DNA of 64,000 nucleotides. It comes from Kalaharituber pfeilii (lineage: Eukaryota > Ascomycota > Pezizomycetes > Pezizales > Pezizaceae). The notes under the pieces are model-generated. The model searched no databases, was not told the origin of the DNA, and worked only from the letters and a program-made list of their open reading frames with translations. The translations under genes and the position numbers were made by a program. Positions within the stretch are counted from its first letter, which is position 1. Each line of letters starts with the position of its first letter. Positions 43,540 to 54,229 of the stretch are shown in pieces. The DNA is taken from contig WHUZ01000022.1 in assembly GCA_015179045.1 (NCBI GenBank), forward strand, positions 186,001 to 250,000. The letters run 5' to 3'.

Positions 43540-44360
43540 CAGTCAAACCTGTCATAATGGATGAACGTTGCTGGCCCGAGCTTGGGCCGGTGAAGATTAT
43601 TAGATATTTTCCTTATTGGAGAGATAGCATTTTTGCTAGCCCATTTCCCGAATTCACATACTACAGTGTAATTCACCACAACCCGACGTGCACCACGTCC
43701 CGACGCATGTTTTACACCAAAACTGACCGCGCGCGGTAACATATATGTATCTCAACCACCAGAATAGAATTTTGTATGCAACTTATAGAGCAGTAAAATT
43801 AAGGATTATTCTTCATATTCCGCACCTTAGCTTCTTCAGATATGTTGCTTTGAAGGGATTTATAATTTATGAAATTCTCATAGAAACTGCATGCAATAAT
43901 TGTATGGGAAAACTACCTGAAATGGCAATTTGATGTATAAATTAGGCATTAAACAAAATTAAGCCAATTGAAGCACTAATTGACAAGAGGCCTATTGGGG
44001 AGACTCTCTAGCCACAATTCTATAGCCATTATGGTGAGCGTTGAAGAGAAGTTGTACATTCTACCCTCCAGTTCACTTTGTATGGGAATTCCATATAAAT
44101 GCATGCCAAGACATCAATGAAAAACTCATGGTGCCATTAATCAACCACAATGTCTTTTCAGTGCAAATAGAGGGATTAAAGGTGAAGAATAACCCTTTAT
44201 TTATTTCTCCTGAAGAGCGCATACAAAATTCTATTCTGGTGGTTGAGATGTATGTTGTCGCGCATGCTCAGTTCTGGTGTAAAACGTGCGTCGGGACGCG
44301 GTGCACGTCGGGTTGTGGTGAAAGACAGTACTATTTTATATCGGGATACGATCGTCGACC
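43540..44360. mobile_element. Pogo-like element with long diverged inverted repeat
   Basis: Left end TA-CAGTCAAACCTGTCATAATG. About 43676-43800 (CACCACAACCCGACGTGCAC … CACCAGAATAGAATTTTGTA) is repeated inverted at 44214-44320. Right end poorly preserved. No transposase frame. Confidence 0.6.
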
Positions 44361-44539
44361 GGGATATGACGTTCTTGGCACGCCTGCTGGAGATACTACA
44401 TTTGGCTATATCTCGTGCAACAGACATGCTAGCAGCTTACAGTAAACAGTTATATGTACAGCATAGCTGATACTATAATTCTAGCATATTGTATTAATTC
44501 TGTCAACAATAGTTCACTTGCTATATCAATATATGCATT
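44361..44539. other. Spacer
   Basis: AT-rich spacer after the pogo-like element; nothing recognised. Confidence 0.3.
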
Positions 44540-45062
44540 AATAATATTAAATTACCACCCCCTCCTCAACCTCCTGCATATTATCTATCAATAGCTCTAT
44601 ATCTATCTTTCCTATAGTAAGAGTTAGTCATTAATGGCTATAGTATATGATAGCATATGCAATATAGGCTAGAATAACTTACAGCTCTATTCGCGAGGCC
44701 TGAAACTAGCTGCTGCAGCTGCTGCATTTGCTGAATTATTTCCTCAAGTGTCGAAGGAGGGGGTGGTGGTGGCTGAGAGTCAGTAGCTCCAGATAATGCT
44801 GTTGACTTTACTACTATCTTATTGTCTGTATCTTTTGCAGCCCTAGTTCGTCCCCTTTTACCACTCCCTTGCCCTCTAGCCTGCCGTTTTCCTCCTTTCC
44901 CACTAGTAGTTGACCCCCCCCCCCCTTAACTTCTAGTATATTAGTAGTAAGCCTATCTGTTGGAGTACTTTGGTTCGGACCATCTACAGAAGACTCAGGA
45001 GAGTTATTAGAGTCCGAATCAAGGTCAATATGACAATCATTCACATTTTTCTGACCCTCCAA
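44540..45062 (-). pseudogene. Possible transposase C-terminal relic
   Basis: Minus-strand frames: NDCHIDLDSDSNNSPESS…, a basic KRGRTRAAKDTDNK segment and PPPPPPSTLEEIIQQMQQLQ. A 9-10 C run (44926-44937) breaks the frame. About 44620-44710 is repeated inverted at 46030-46140 (CATAGTATATG, AGCTCTATTCGC). Possibly the tail of a DNA-transposon gene; not proven. Confidence 0.35.
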
Positions 45063-45239
45063 CTGTCGTAGTCGAGCAATGAGATAATTTCGATCCAGGA
45101 CTCATCCAAATGATAGTTTTTTCCAACCTTGACTCAGAGTTTGTAATGGAGGTGGTAAACGCAGAGAGTTACTGTCTGCCAGGCCAAAAAGACACTTCAG
45201 TAGTGATCCTCCCTAGTCTTCTGCGTAGCTCATATAGCA

Positions 45240-45510
45240 CTCATTTGTGCGATTGCGATGCCGCCTACCAGCGTCGGCTCGCATATCACTTGCTGCTTGC
45301 GTCGTATATGCGCATTTCGTATGCGCTTGCATTTTTCACATTTTTCGCGCGCTCCACCAGCTCCATACTACAGTCGCGGTGAACTCATAACAGCCGCCTG
45401 CCAGCGTCGGCTCACATATCGCTTGCATTGCATAAGCGCATTTCGTATGCGCGTGCATTTTTCGTATTTTCGCGCGCTCCACTGGCCGCCTACACAACTG
45501 CCAGTACTTC
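45240..45510. repeat. Tandem duplication, ~140-bp unit
   Basis: GCCGCCTACCAGCGTCGGCT…CGCGCGCTCCAC at 45260-45360 recurs at 45394-45484 with small indels. Confidence 0.8.
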
Positions 45511-46400
45511 AGCAACTGAATTTAACTTTAACTTAGAGTGTTGAGAGCGGTGGTGAACTGGTTTGGAGGGTATATTCGGACCTGGGGGTATATCTGCAGT
45601 GCGGCTCATGTGAGACAGCGGCTGCCATAAATCATGAGACATGTATCCGAGCATCCATTGTATCACCTGTCAGTACTATTCGACACGGATAAAATCATAA
45701 AAAAATTATTAGAAGAGCAAAAAAATCAAGGAAAAATGGTGGGTTACATAAGTAAACACCAGGGAATCCAAATCCTTTCTCAGAATTCATATTCGTGCAA
45801 TTTTTGTTGAGCTGTGAGGGTTTTTGCTAGAGGAGTCCGCTTGACTGCATGTCTTATACTCTTAGAGATATCAGCTAGGAATGAGTATATCATCTTCAAC
45901 TGGTAAACTAGGATGGTCTAAAGGTGAAGATAGCGCTATATCAATCTTGTAAGCAGTTGTAGAGTGTATAACAGTATGTTCAGCCTCGGTACCTTCTATT
46001 TATTATAACTAAGTATAAATTGGTACAGCTACAGTTGCTGCAATTGCTCACTTTTAGCCTTGCGAATAGAGCTTGAAGTATCCTACCCCCTATAGCATAT
46101 GCCACCATATACTATGGCCATTAGTGAGTGACAGCAGCTATAAGAGCATAGATGTTAGTACTATTTAACTGGCAATATATAGGAGCGTAAGAGGGAGGGG
46201 GGTTAAATTGACCTGTTGACATATTTATTGATATAGCAGGAGCTTGACATTGAATATAAGCAATAGAATATGTAGATAATGTTGTCCCGGCATCATTGTA
46301 TCTATATCACTTTATTTGATGTTACTGGCACCTAAGTTGCCAAAGATATTAGGAAAATGGTTTCTCATGAGGCATGCCAAGATGCGCGTCGTTTCTAGGT
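45511..46400. other. Gene-free stretch
   Basis: Contains the inverted partner of 44620-44710 at 46030-46140; no gene. Confidence 0.4.
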
Positions 46401-46404
46401 AGGC

Positions 46405-46520
46405 GATCGTTTCCCGATATAAAATAGTACCTGTCATATTGGATAGCGCAAAGACTGGCAAGGGTCATGCACTATAACCAGGTGTTAGACCACTATCGGG
46501 GGATTGTTCCAAGTGATCCA
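46405..46520. repeat. Pogo-like fragment
   Basis: CGATCGTTTCCCGATATAAA then ACCTGTCATATTGGATAGCG, matching pieces of the 43540-44360 element in rearranged order. Confidence 0.4.
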
Positions 46521-46649
46521 TATTGGAAATTTTATCTCTCCTAGTAGCTTGTGTATAGTTATGTTGTAAAGAAGGCTCAACAGCATCCACTGGCTTGTAT
46601 AGGGTACCTGTATCTACAGCTGGCGGAACGAAGTCTCAAGGGCGGTCTC

Positions 46650-46707
46650 TTTTTTTTTTTTTTTTTATTTCATTGATCGCATGCCGCCCTAAGGGCTATG
46701 ACGATAT
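46650..46707 (-). mobile_element. LINE-A tail insertion (ATCGT/GCGAT)
   Basis: Poly(T), ATTTCATTGATCGC…GACGATAT. 12-bp TSD AAGGGC(G/A)GTCTC at 46638-46649 and 46708-46719, one mismatch. Confidence 0.9.
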
Positions 46708-46990
46708 AAGGGCAGTCTCAATGGTCAAGTGTCAAGAAGGATATCATATGTTGCCTGGGGTCTTGTCTGCAATTTCTGGTCTGTCTGATCTATGTCTGCG
46801 TATCCATGTCTCTCTCTGCTTGCTTGTGCCCGTACAGTCCTATCTCCATCAATTTATAGACCACCTTCACCTTCCAACTGAGCTTATACATCCACATCTC
46901 TCTTGCTAAATATGACTCGCTTCCTCAGCATATATACGTATCATCATATACTCCAACCGATAAGTGGCGTTTAGCCTTATTCTTTCTATC

Positions 46991-47002
46991 ATGCGAGTAC
47001 TG

Positions 47003-47043
<41 letters not shown>
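46991..47043 (+). mobile_element. Ultra-short LINE-A insertion with A(38)
   Basis: Only ATGCGAGTACTGAT of LINE tail. 11-bp TSD TTCTTTC(T/C)ATC at 46980-46990 and 47044-47054. Confidence 0.9.
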
Positions 47044-47045
<2 letters not shown>

Positions 47046-47265
47046 CTTTCCATCAGTACTATGATTCTATTATCTTCAACAGCATCCAAAGCATCAAGCG
47101 TCCTTTGGAACAGGATCTATTACCTCTGATTTTGCACCTGTATAGCGTATATTCATGTGCGTACCTGCTAGAACACTAAGTGTATGTATTAGCATGAAAG
47201 TTGGGCTCTCCACTTGTTCGCTATCCTTATAAAATGCAGGAAAGATGTTAGTGACTCCTTATCAT

Positions 47266-47321
47266 TGCCCTACTATGGCAAACAGCTGCACGTGGGGTCA
47301 TGTGACAGAAAAAAAAAAAAA
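47266..47321 (+). mobile_element. LINE-B 3' tail insertion
   Basis: GCCCTACTATGGCAAACAGC, TGCACGTGGGGTCATGTGAC and A(14). Flanks share TTATCATT; TSD imperfect. Confidence 0.82.
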
Positions 47322-47326
47322 ATGTT

Positions 47327-47693
47327 AAGGATTATCATTCGTATCGTTTTGATATGCAGTGTACTATTTTATCATTGTACTTGAGATTTACTTCTCTTTA
47401 CTTCATCATGACAGCGTACTGTCCTGCCATGGCGAACAGCTGCAAGCGGGGTCACGTGAAATTAAAAAAAAAAAAAAAAAAAAGACAGCGTACTGACATA
47501 TGCACTGAAACATAATCATGGTCTGTCGTCATGACATAAGAAAGCAGGTTTGCATATGTTGTTTTCAGGTTTTTGCTCTACTTGAGGATTTCTCGTTATC
47601 ACCAAAAAGTTGTCTATATATGTCGCTTTATGTTCCTGTATCTATTGCAATGCAGTAAGCGACGTACTCAATTCAATAAGCGCAAATAAAAAA
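47327..47693 (+). repeat. Dispersed repeat R1, copy 2
   Basis: Colinear with 23207-23490, interrupted by a LINE-B tail; it ends about 260 bp upstream of the kinase ATG. Confidence 0.7.
47422..47483 (+). mobile_element. LINE-B tail nested in R1
   Basis: TCCTGCCATGGCGAACAGC, TGCAAGCGGGGTCACGTGAA and A(21). 12-bp TSD GACAGCGTACTG at 47410-47421 and 47484-47495. Confidence 0.94.
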
Positions 47694-47950
47694 GAACTCC
47701 TTATCACATCACGTGACCTTTGTATCCGGGCCAAGCTTCTCCCGTGTTAGCAGCTGAGTCAGACACAGACACTTGCACAATGCATGTTGCTTCTGCACAG
47801 TCATTCCATTTCAACTTTTTTATGCTATCCCACGTAGCTCTCATACGAACCACCTTTCTCATCTACCTTCCGATCACCACCCTTTCTCTCCGACGGCGCC
47901 TCCTTATTCTCTCGTTAAGTACATTAATCCGTCCACCCGCACTATACCAG

Positions 47951-49586
47951 ATGGCATCTCACTCTTGGGTTTACAACTCCGAAGTCCCTGCTGAGGATGT
48001 TGAGCGCTACGTTCCAGGAGGATTTCACCCGGTACTCTTGAACGACCGCTTAAAACACAACCGGTACCACATCTTGCATAAGTTGGGGTTTGGGTCATTC
48101 GGAACTGTGTGGTTAGCAAAGGACTACTTGTAATACAGAATCTCTAGCTAGCCGCATCCCCATATGCTGCCACTTCCTCCTGATGTATGTCTACCCATGC
48201 TTACTGCCATGGCATATTCTGTAGGAACAACCGGAATGTAACTCTGAAAATCCTTGTTGCCGATCAGTCCGATGAAAAGTCCTGCCGAGAACTTCAGATA
48301 CTTGAGCACCTTCGACTCAACACTTCTACTTTCCAGCATCCGGGAAGAAAACACATTGCGTCTCTCATTGACTTCTTCTATATCAACGGCCCCAACGGTC
48401 GTCACCTTGCCCTGGTCTTGGAACCCATAGGACCAATGACAACGCTCGTTAAGGAGTACTACAACGGCGAGCGCTTGCCTGGGAAATTGGCACGAGAAGT
48501 GTCAAGGCAGTTGCTGCTCGCAGTGGATTATTTACACCAGTCCAACGTTGCACACGGAGGTATAACCCCGCCAGGCTAAGCATACCCATATCCTGGGCTA
48601 TAGGTACTGATTGCATTAAGATATACATATGGGCAATATCCTTTTTCGCTATCCTGGCCTAGATACTCTCTCTCCTGAGCAAATCACGACCCGCCTCGGT
48701 TCCCCGCTTACAGGGCGCGTCACCCGACGGGATGGAGGGCCTCTTCCCCCCAACGCACCGGACTATCTTGTCGAGCCGACCAGTTTCTCACAACCATTAC
48801 CGGAGTTTTGCGCGGTTGAACTCATTGACTTTGGTGAAGGTTTTCCTCCGCTTCTGTCTTGCGTAGGTGCCTACGGTGCCGTGGTTGACACAACAAATGC
48901 GTATTGCTTATAGCCTTCTTCCTCCACGATCCGCCAAAAACACTGCATACTCCTCCTTCCCTCCACCCACCAGAAGTCGTATTTCAACTTCCATTATCGG
49001 AAGCTGTGGACATCTGGAATCTGGGCTGCACCGTAAGTTCCTGGTGAGAGTCCTTCTCGAACCGTGTCTTGAACTGATTAAGAATGTCTCCTTGCCACGC
49101 AGACCTTTGAACTTGTGATGGGTAGTCCCCTCTTTTGGGTCTTGACTACTCGTAGCCTTCCTCCAATGTTCGAGAAGGTATGCGGCGATATGCCTGCGGA
49201 GTGGATGCCACACGCAGTCGCTAGGGGGATATTTGCCGAGAATGAGATCGACAGTAAGTGATAACTCCATTCTCAGTGTGCCACTCTCATTAGGGCAGAA
49301 CTGATAGCCTTTGCTAACACAGACATTTTGGTGGGTAGTGAGTTCTGCGCAGAACTTCGTACCTCTTGAAGAGGAGGTTTTTACTGCGTATGCTTCAATG
49401 GCCTTAGACGACGCGACAGAGGAGAATTTAGGAGCAGGATTGCTGGACGCACTGGCTCGTTCTCTGCGTAGGATGTTAGTATTGAAGCCGGAGGCAAGAG
49501 CGACCACCCGTGAGTTGCTACACCAGGACTGGTTTCGTCAGACGGTACCAGTTATTTGTGCGGAGATAGGAAAAGAAGATGAATAG
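47951..49586 (+). CDS. SRPK-like Ser/Thr protein kinase, 6 exons
   Basis: Predicted protein kinase of the divergent fungal SRPK group, which phosphorylate substrates on Ser/Thr (classical SRPKs act on SR splicing factors). Exons 47951-48129, 48225-48559, 48621-48839, 48914-49032, 49103-49253 and 49339-49586 join in frame to 416 residues. Motifs in order: N-terminal VERYVPGGFHPV and YHILHKLGFGSFGTVWLAKD (Gly loop), ATP-binding Lys in VTLKIL, catalytic loop HGDIHMGNILF in place of HTDIKPENIL, DFGE, and the late-lobe RRMLVLKPEARATTRELLHQ … DWF. The split SRPK spacer is short. Catalytic Lys, Asp, Asn and DFG are all present, so it is probably active. The last intron has a CTAAC branch site and TAG acceptor. 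CACGTG at 47710-47715 lies in the upstream region. A LINE-B relic begins directly after the stop. Alternative: a pseudokinase role cannot be excluded. Confidence 0.85.
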
Positions 49587-49589
49587 CTA

Positions 49590-49885
49590 CGTCAGGAGTC
49601 TGTGGAAATGCAGACAGCGGAACATCTGGTTTTCTAACGTTGAAGCAGTGGAATAGGCAGAAGGGTGGGAAAAGTGCAAGGATATGTAGGAAGGAAAGCA
49701 GGTGGAAAGGGCAGAAGAACGGTGAAGAGATGGATATTCTCCCGCAATTCTTCTACTCCATCAACGTATAGAGAGCGGAGGTTCCGGCGCAAGGGTGGAG
49801 ATTCATGTAGTCAGAAAGCGTAGTGGTGCTATATCCTTAACTCCGAGCATTGAAGGATTAGGCCCTGAGGCTCCTGCCATGCGCT
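49590..49885 (+). mobile_element. Diverged LINE-B 3' fragment after kinase stop
   Basis: Aligns with the LINE-B end: zinc-region remnant (TGTGGAAATGCAGACAGC), then NGEEMDILPQFFYSINV stop (compare NGEEYDVLENFFAGVKF), 3' UTR and ACTCCGAGCATTGAAGG module. The hairpin breaks off at CCTGCCATGCG and is followed directly by CTAACCCTAACCCTA (49884-49898) rather than poly(A). Confidence 0.72.
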
Positions 49886-49914
49886 AACCCTAACCCTATA
49901 GAGAATAGAAACTT

Positions 49915-50400
49915 TTACCATTGCCTAACTGAGGTGCGGAAGTTACTTTCCTATACCTCTCCAAGCTGTATATGCAATTTGGTCATCTTCTATGAAGATT
50001 TTGCCTTACAGGACGCTGTTGTTTTAATTTCGGGAGTGCGTCGGATCCCGGTAATGCGCCGGATCCCGGTCAGTGACGTGACTTCGCTTTCCGGTTTGCA
50101 GTATCCAACTACAAAAGGAGGACTTCGCAGCCGGCCTTGCAGGGTGCTAAATTTGTGCCATATCTGCAGCTCAGTGAGCCATCCGTCCGTATCGGTTAGC
50201 TGCAGTCTTCCCATGCTGAGCTGTATCAATGACGACATGAACAGCTGCATCTAGTATGAGGGCCCATGCCCAATGGGACTCATTCGATAGGGGGAGACAT
50301 TGCAAGCTCCGTATGGAAGACGTGAGATCCTATCTGGAGTTCCTGCTTAGAGCCAGTTCAGCCTGTAGAATGGTACAAATTCCTGGCTGGTCCATTGGCG
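49915..50400 (+). repeat. Dispersed repeats R3 and R2, adjacent copies
   Basis: 49915-50085 is the inverse of 35215-35415 and 50138-50390 matches 29470-29745. Their adjacency here suggests R2 and R3 may be two ends of one element. Contains a direct duplication of CGGATCCCGGT at 50043 and 50061. Confidence 0.55.
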
Positions 50401-50583
50401 GAAGGCTGGTAACTTTGTAATGCCCTGGGCAGTGCTGGATGCTGATGATGAGGATAAATTCTAGACAAGCCTTGGCTTCGTCTAGGCCGAAGTCCTGAAA
50501 GATCATTCAGATGAGAGTTTGCACTTCGAGAGGTTGATATCAGGATTGGTACTACCAATACTCAAAGTTAACACAGCAGCTCT

Positions 50584-52003
50584 AATACTCTCTTCACATC
50601 CCCAACCACCACAGGAAGAGCGTTTGGAAGTGACTCCACAACCACAACGCTCCCCCGCTGAAACCTACATAGATCGAAAGCTCTCAGCGAGCTGAGTCTT
50701 TTGATCTAATTTTTATTCTCAAATACCGGACAGTGCGATTTTCCCCCGAGGGGCGAAATCTCGAGAATCCCTCAGCTCACCACCTCCGTTGCCAACACAT
50801 CACCCACACCCCGCTGGTGCCAAGCGCCTATCAACATCCACGGATAAGGACTTACAGCCAATCATGCCTAAGGGAAAGAAGAAAAGTTCGACCCTCCCCC
50901 CGCCGCCCCCTCCCCAAGCGACGGTGTCCTCTCCCCAGGCGACGGACCCGCCGGACTTCGACAAACAGTGGCTGGATCAGTTAGACAAACTAGCCTCCGC
51001 AGGCACAAGCTGGCAGGCAGTCATCGCGGCATTATGGAAATACAGAGCACAAGACAACAATCCCCCGGGACCAGGCGCGACACTATTCATCCGGATCGAA
51101 GAGCGCTCAGCAGCGGTATACGGCTTAAAGCCGGGACAGTGCCTCCCCTCCGAGGAACACGGGATCCTGGCCCCACCTCCGCCTCAGCCAATGGGGTTTA
51201 GCCCCATCACAACCATAGCCACGGCACCGGAGCTTCAAGAGACTCAGCCACTGGGGTTCAGCCCCATAACGAACGTAGACACACCACCGGCGGAACCAAG
51301 ACCGGAAGCCTCCGACTTCCACCACTACCAATTATTATCGCAGGAACCCATCCCCAAAGCGACAACACCTCCTGCAACACCCAACCCCACCAACCCGACC
51401 CCTCCCAAGTCCACCAGGAGGAAAAGGACCAAGGGAAAAAAGAAACCGCTGGTCCCGGTCGAACGGGAGGTCTCCCCAGCCTCCCCAACACCCGAACCGA
51501 CATCAACTCCCACCCCTGCACCACGACAAAAACAACCCCAAGCACCATCACGCCCCCGAAGCCAGACACACAGCCGTCCCTCTCCCCAAACCACAGGCAT
51601 CGTCATCCATGGCGTCGCCACCAGGAGAAACTTGGAGAAGGTGAGAAAATGGCTTGAGGAAGACAACCAGACCCTAGACAAAAAGACATCGGGCATCCGA
51701 TGGTTGCGACGGAAGCAGACACTTGACGAAGAAGGCAAGACGGCTAGCTCCATAGTCTTATACACGAAGACAAAGGTGGAGCCCGGAAAGGTCAGGCTTG
51801 GCGGGAAATGGTTGAAGTCGGAGGTGTACGAGCCAGACAGGAAAAGGGTTTAGACGGGCTCGACACCATGCGTCAGACATCCCTCCCTTGTTTCAGACAC
51901 TCTCTTGTACCTAGTTGGATAGTTAGGCAGTTTACTTATACCTCGCCATAGCCTTTTAGGCGGCATGCGAGTAATGAAAGAAAAAAAAAAAAAAAAAAAA
52001 AAA
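50584..52003 (+). mobile_element. Half-LINE: ORF1 joined to LINE-A tail
   Basis: 12-bp TSD TCAAAGTTAACA at 50572-50583 and 52004-52015 bounds a 1420-bp element. After about 200 bp of 5' UTR an intact ORF1 (50789-51853, 354 residues; alternative start at 50864) encodes a Pro-rich nucleic-acid-binding-type protein with C-terminal GIVIHGVATRRNLEKVRKWL and KVRLGGKWLKSEVYEPDRKR, as in Tad1-type LINE ORF1 (gag-like). In such proteins the EPDR motif is normally followed by zinc knuckles; here the frame ends at once and about 80 bp of 3' sequence leads into the LINE-A hairpin and poly(A). RT and RNase H are absent. This looks like a non-autonomous element mobilised by LINE-A. Confidence 0.85.
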
Positions 52004-52020
52004 TCAAAGTTAACAAACTC

Positions 52021-52093
52021 TTTTTTTATTATTATTATTGTTATTATTATTATTTCACGCAGCTCCGCTTGCAGCTGTTCGCCATGGCAGGGC
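52021..52093 (-). mobile_element. LINE-B tail in TSD of the half-LINE
   Basis: Long T/A-rich tail (TTATTATTATTATTG…), TCACGCAGCTCCGC, TTGCAGCTGTTCGCCATGGC. 14-bp TSD AAGTTAACAAACTC at 52007-52020 and 52094-52107, overlapping the 3' TSD of the half-LINE. Confidence 0.92.
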
Positions 52094-52107
52094 AAGTTAA
52101 CAAACTC

Positions 52108-52588
52108 AACCGTGACGGAAGGACGGTGGGTTGCGAGTTAGAACTGAAAAGGGGTCATAACGGCGTCATGACGGATCCCATCTTGAGCGTACCGGCCTGA
52201 GAGTTGAAATCCAGGTCTTCGGTGAAGACATGGAAGAGTCCACGATTGAACAGTCTCAACCGTACCAGAAGGAAGGCAGCGGGAAGTTGAGGCATGGTAG
52301 GGTCTATATATATATATGATCCACGGCACTATTGGGCGGATTTTGTTTCGTGGGGCAATAAACTGGCTCTAGATTATAAGACGTGTTTGTTATTCCGTTC
52401 AGGAAAGGTTTTGCGAGGGTACGATTCGGCCAAGGGTCGTAGCAGCCTTGGTGGGCCAGTACGAGCCTTGGCCCGGCCTACTACCCACTCCGCTTTTTGT
52501 ATGCTGCTTGTTGCAGGATGTAGCCAGGCCCTTCAATATGTATATAATACATGACCTGGAGCATCTGTTACTTGATCTTTGAAGAAAT
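52108..52588. other. Spacer with region resembling 57715-57830
   Basis: TTGCAGGATGTAG…GGCCC…CAATATGTATATA and the flank after the next LINE (GTAGGGATGTGAAAG) parallel 57715-57810. No intact gene. Confidence 0.4.
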
Positions 52589-52601
52589 AGAGGCCATGGT
52601 A

Positions 52602-53160
52602 TTTTTTTTTTTTTTTTATAGCATTAATCGCTGGCCGCCCTATGGGCTATGGCGATGTGCTATGGATTTATAGAGAAAATAGTAACTAGAATCAGTCCCC
52701 CCCTCCCCGGAACGACCATAAACGAAAAGGTAACGTCACTCTCCGAGCATCTCCATCAGCCTCATCAGCAGGTCTTCTCCCCCCTGCCCTTCGACCCTCG
52801 GCGGTCTCCTCACGTGATCCTCCCCCCCGGCCACCTCCGCCGCCACACTCTGCACTGTCCTAGCAGATGTCTCGTTGTCTCCTCCTCCTCCCCGCACCAC
52901 CTGCACTCTGGTCCGTCCCCTTCTCCAATTTGCCACCTCCAAGCACGTAGACCCTTACCCCCCAACAGTCCCGCCAACCTCCCTGTCAGGTGCCCCAACC
53001 TCTCTGGTGGTCTATATGCCAATTCCAACCGGTTTCTCTCCCCCGCCCTCTCCCTCCTTCCTCTTTGTCTCATACCGGCTTCCGTAACAACCTCTGGGGC
53101 GCGCTGCAATGCAGTACCCACTCTCGCCGCCTCATCCGCCGCCTCGTTCCCAGCAATGCC
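52602..53160 (-). mobile_element. 559-bp LINE-A copy, intact C-terminal frame
   Basis: Minus-strand frame from GIAGNEAADEAARVGTALQR (RNase H end) through LGHLTGRLAGLLGGKGLRAW to the zinc motif CRWCGEEEETTRHLLGQC, then 3' UTR, CATCGCC…GCGATTAATGCTAT and poly(A). 13-bp TSD AGAGGCCATGGTA at 52589-52601 and 53161-53173. Confidence 0.93.
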
Positions 53161-53173
53161 AGAGGCCATGGTA

Positions 53174-53620
53174 GTAGGGATGTGAAAGTCTCTGAGCAGT
53201 TGCAATTCGGTCAAAGACCACGAATGTATGCTTCTCCACTATTCACAAATAACGTCTCTTCATACTTGCTGAAAGGGCAGAAGGACAGCGATTCAACCGA
53301 CCGTATAATCCCACCCCTGACTCATTGCTAGGATAAGTAGGGGCGAGTTGGGGAGGCAACGCGGGAATGCTAGACCTGGAGGCCTCAATACACTTCTCCA
53401 TGCAACCGTAACAACTGTTTCGCAACACGCGGTAGTCAAGCTCAACTAATTGTACCCGAATTGATGAATGTAATGCCGCATAGTCTGGTATGTAATGGGA
53501 AGGTGTATGTATGAGTCCATGTGATTTTTTTTTTTAGCTGTGAAGTCAAGCTTTTCTAACTACAGACTACAACTAGTCTCATGTCAAGCCGCTGCGGCCT
53601 TGCAGTTGCGCAATTCCTAG
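53174..53620. other. Gene-free stretch
   Basis: Continuation of the region resembling 57780-57900; no intact gene. Confidence 0.35.
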
Positions 53621-53632
53621 CCACCAACATAA

Positions 53633-53668
53633 TCTCGCCATAGCACGTAGGGCGGCACGCGAGTAATG

Positions 53669-53704
<36 letters not shown>

Positions 53705-53706
53705 AA
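53633..53706 (+). mobile_element. LINE-A 3' tail insertion
   Basis: TCTCGCCATAGCACGTAGGG…GCGAGTAATGATATT and A-run of about 30. 12-bp TSD CCACC(A/G)ACATAA at 53621-53632 and 53707-53718. Confidence 0.9.
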
Positions 53707-53749
53707 CCACCGACATAAACAGAAACCGATAACCCGAAACAAAGAAATA

Positions 53750-54078
53750 CCGTATTAATTCGCGAATAAAAATGCTGTCTTAGGGCCGGAAGAGCAATCA
53801 GGTAGCCCTCTAAAATACTGTCTTAATCGCCGTACTTTCTGATGAGTGAGTACTATCTTATTCGAGGAACTATATTACACGCTTCACCTTGCCTGCCGTG
53901 CCTAACTTGGCTACTTGGTGCTGCCTCACGCTGAAAATACATAAGGCACCTTTAATCAGCTGGTTACCATGCTGGAGTCACATTACTGTTTATGGCATAA
54001 TTTACTTCCTGTTTTTACTGTCTGACAAACGGATACTCTCCTACCGTATAGTACAGTCTTATTCTCCAATCAATACGG
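53750..54078. mobile_element. Tc1/mariner-like MITE
   Basis: TA-CCGTATTAATTCGCGAATAA on the left and the inverse CCGTATTGATTGGAGAATAA on the right, TA at 53748-53749 and 54079-54080. TIRs resemble 18012-18297. Confidence 0.78.
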
Positions 54079-54188
54079 TACTATAGTAAGCAAGTAAGTA
54101 ATGTAATCGGAACAGCCTATCGGCGTAGCAATGTGATCAGGATTATATAGTCGCAACAGGGAGACAGGCTGTAACATATGGTGATATT

Positions 54189-54229
54189 AAGACCCTCGCC
54201 ATAGCCCATTGGGCGGCACGCGAGTATTG

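Noticed and set aside
49884..49898. Chromosome end or telomere
   Set aside because: Only two CTAACC-type units, with ordinary sequence on both sides; treated as a short interstitial motif.
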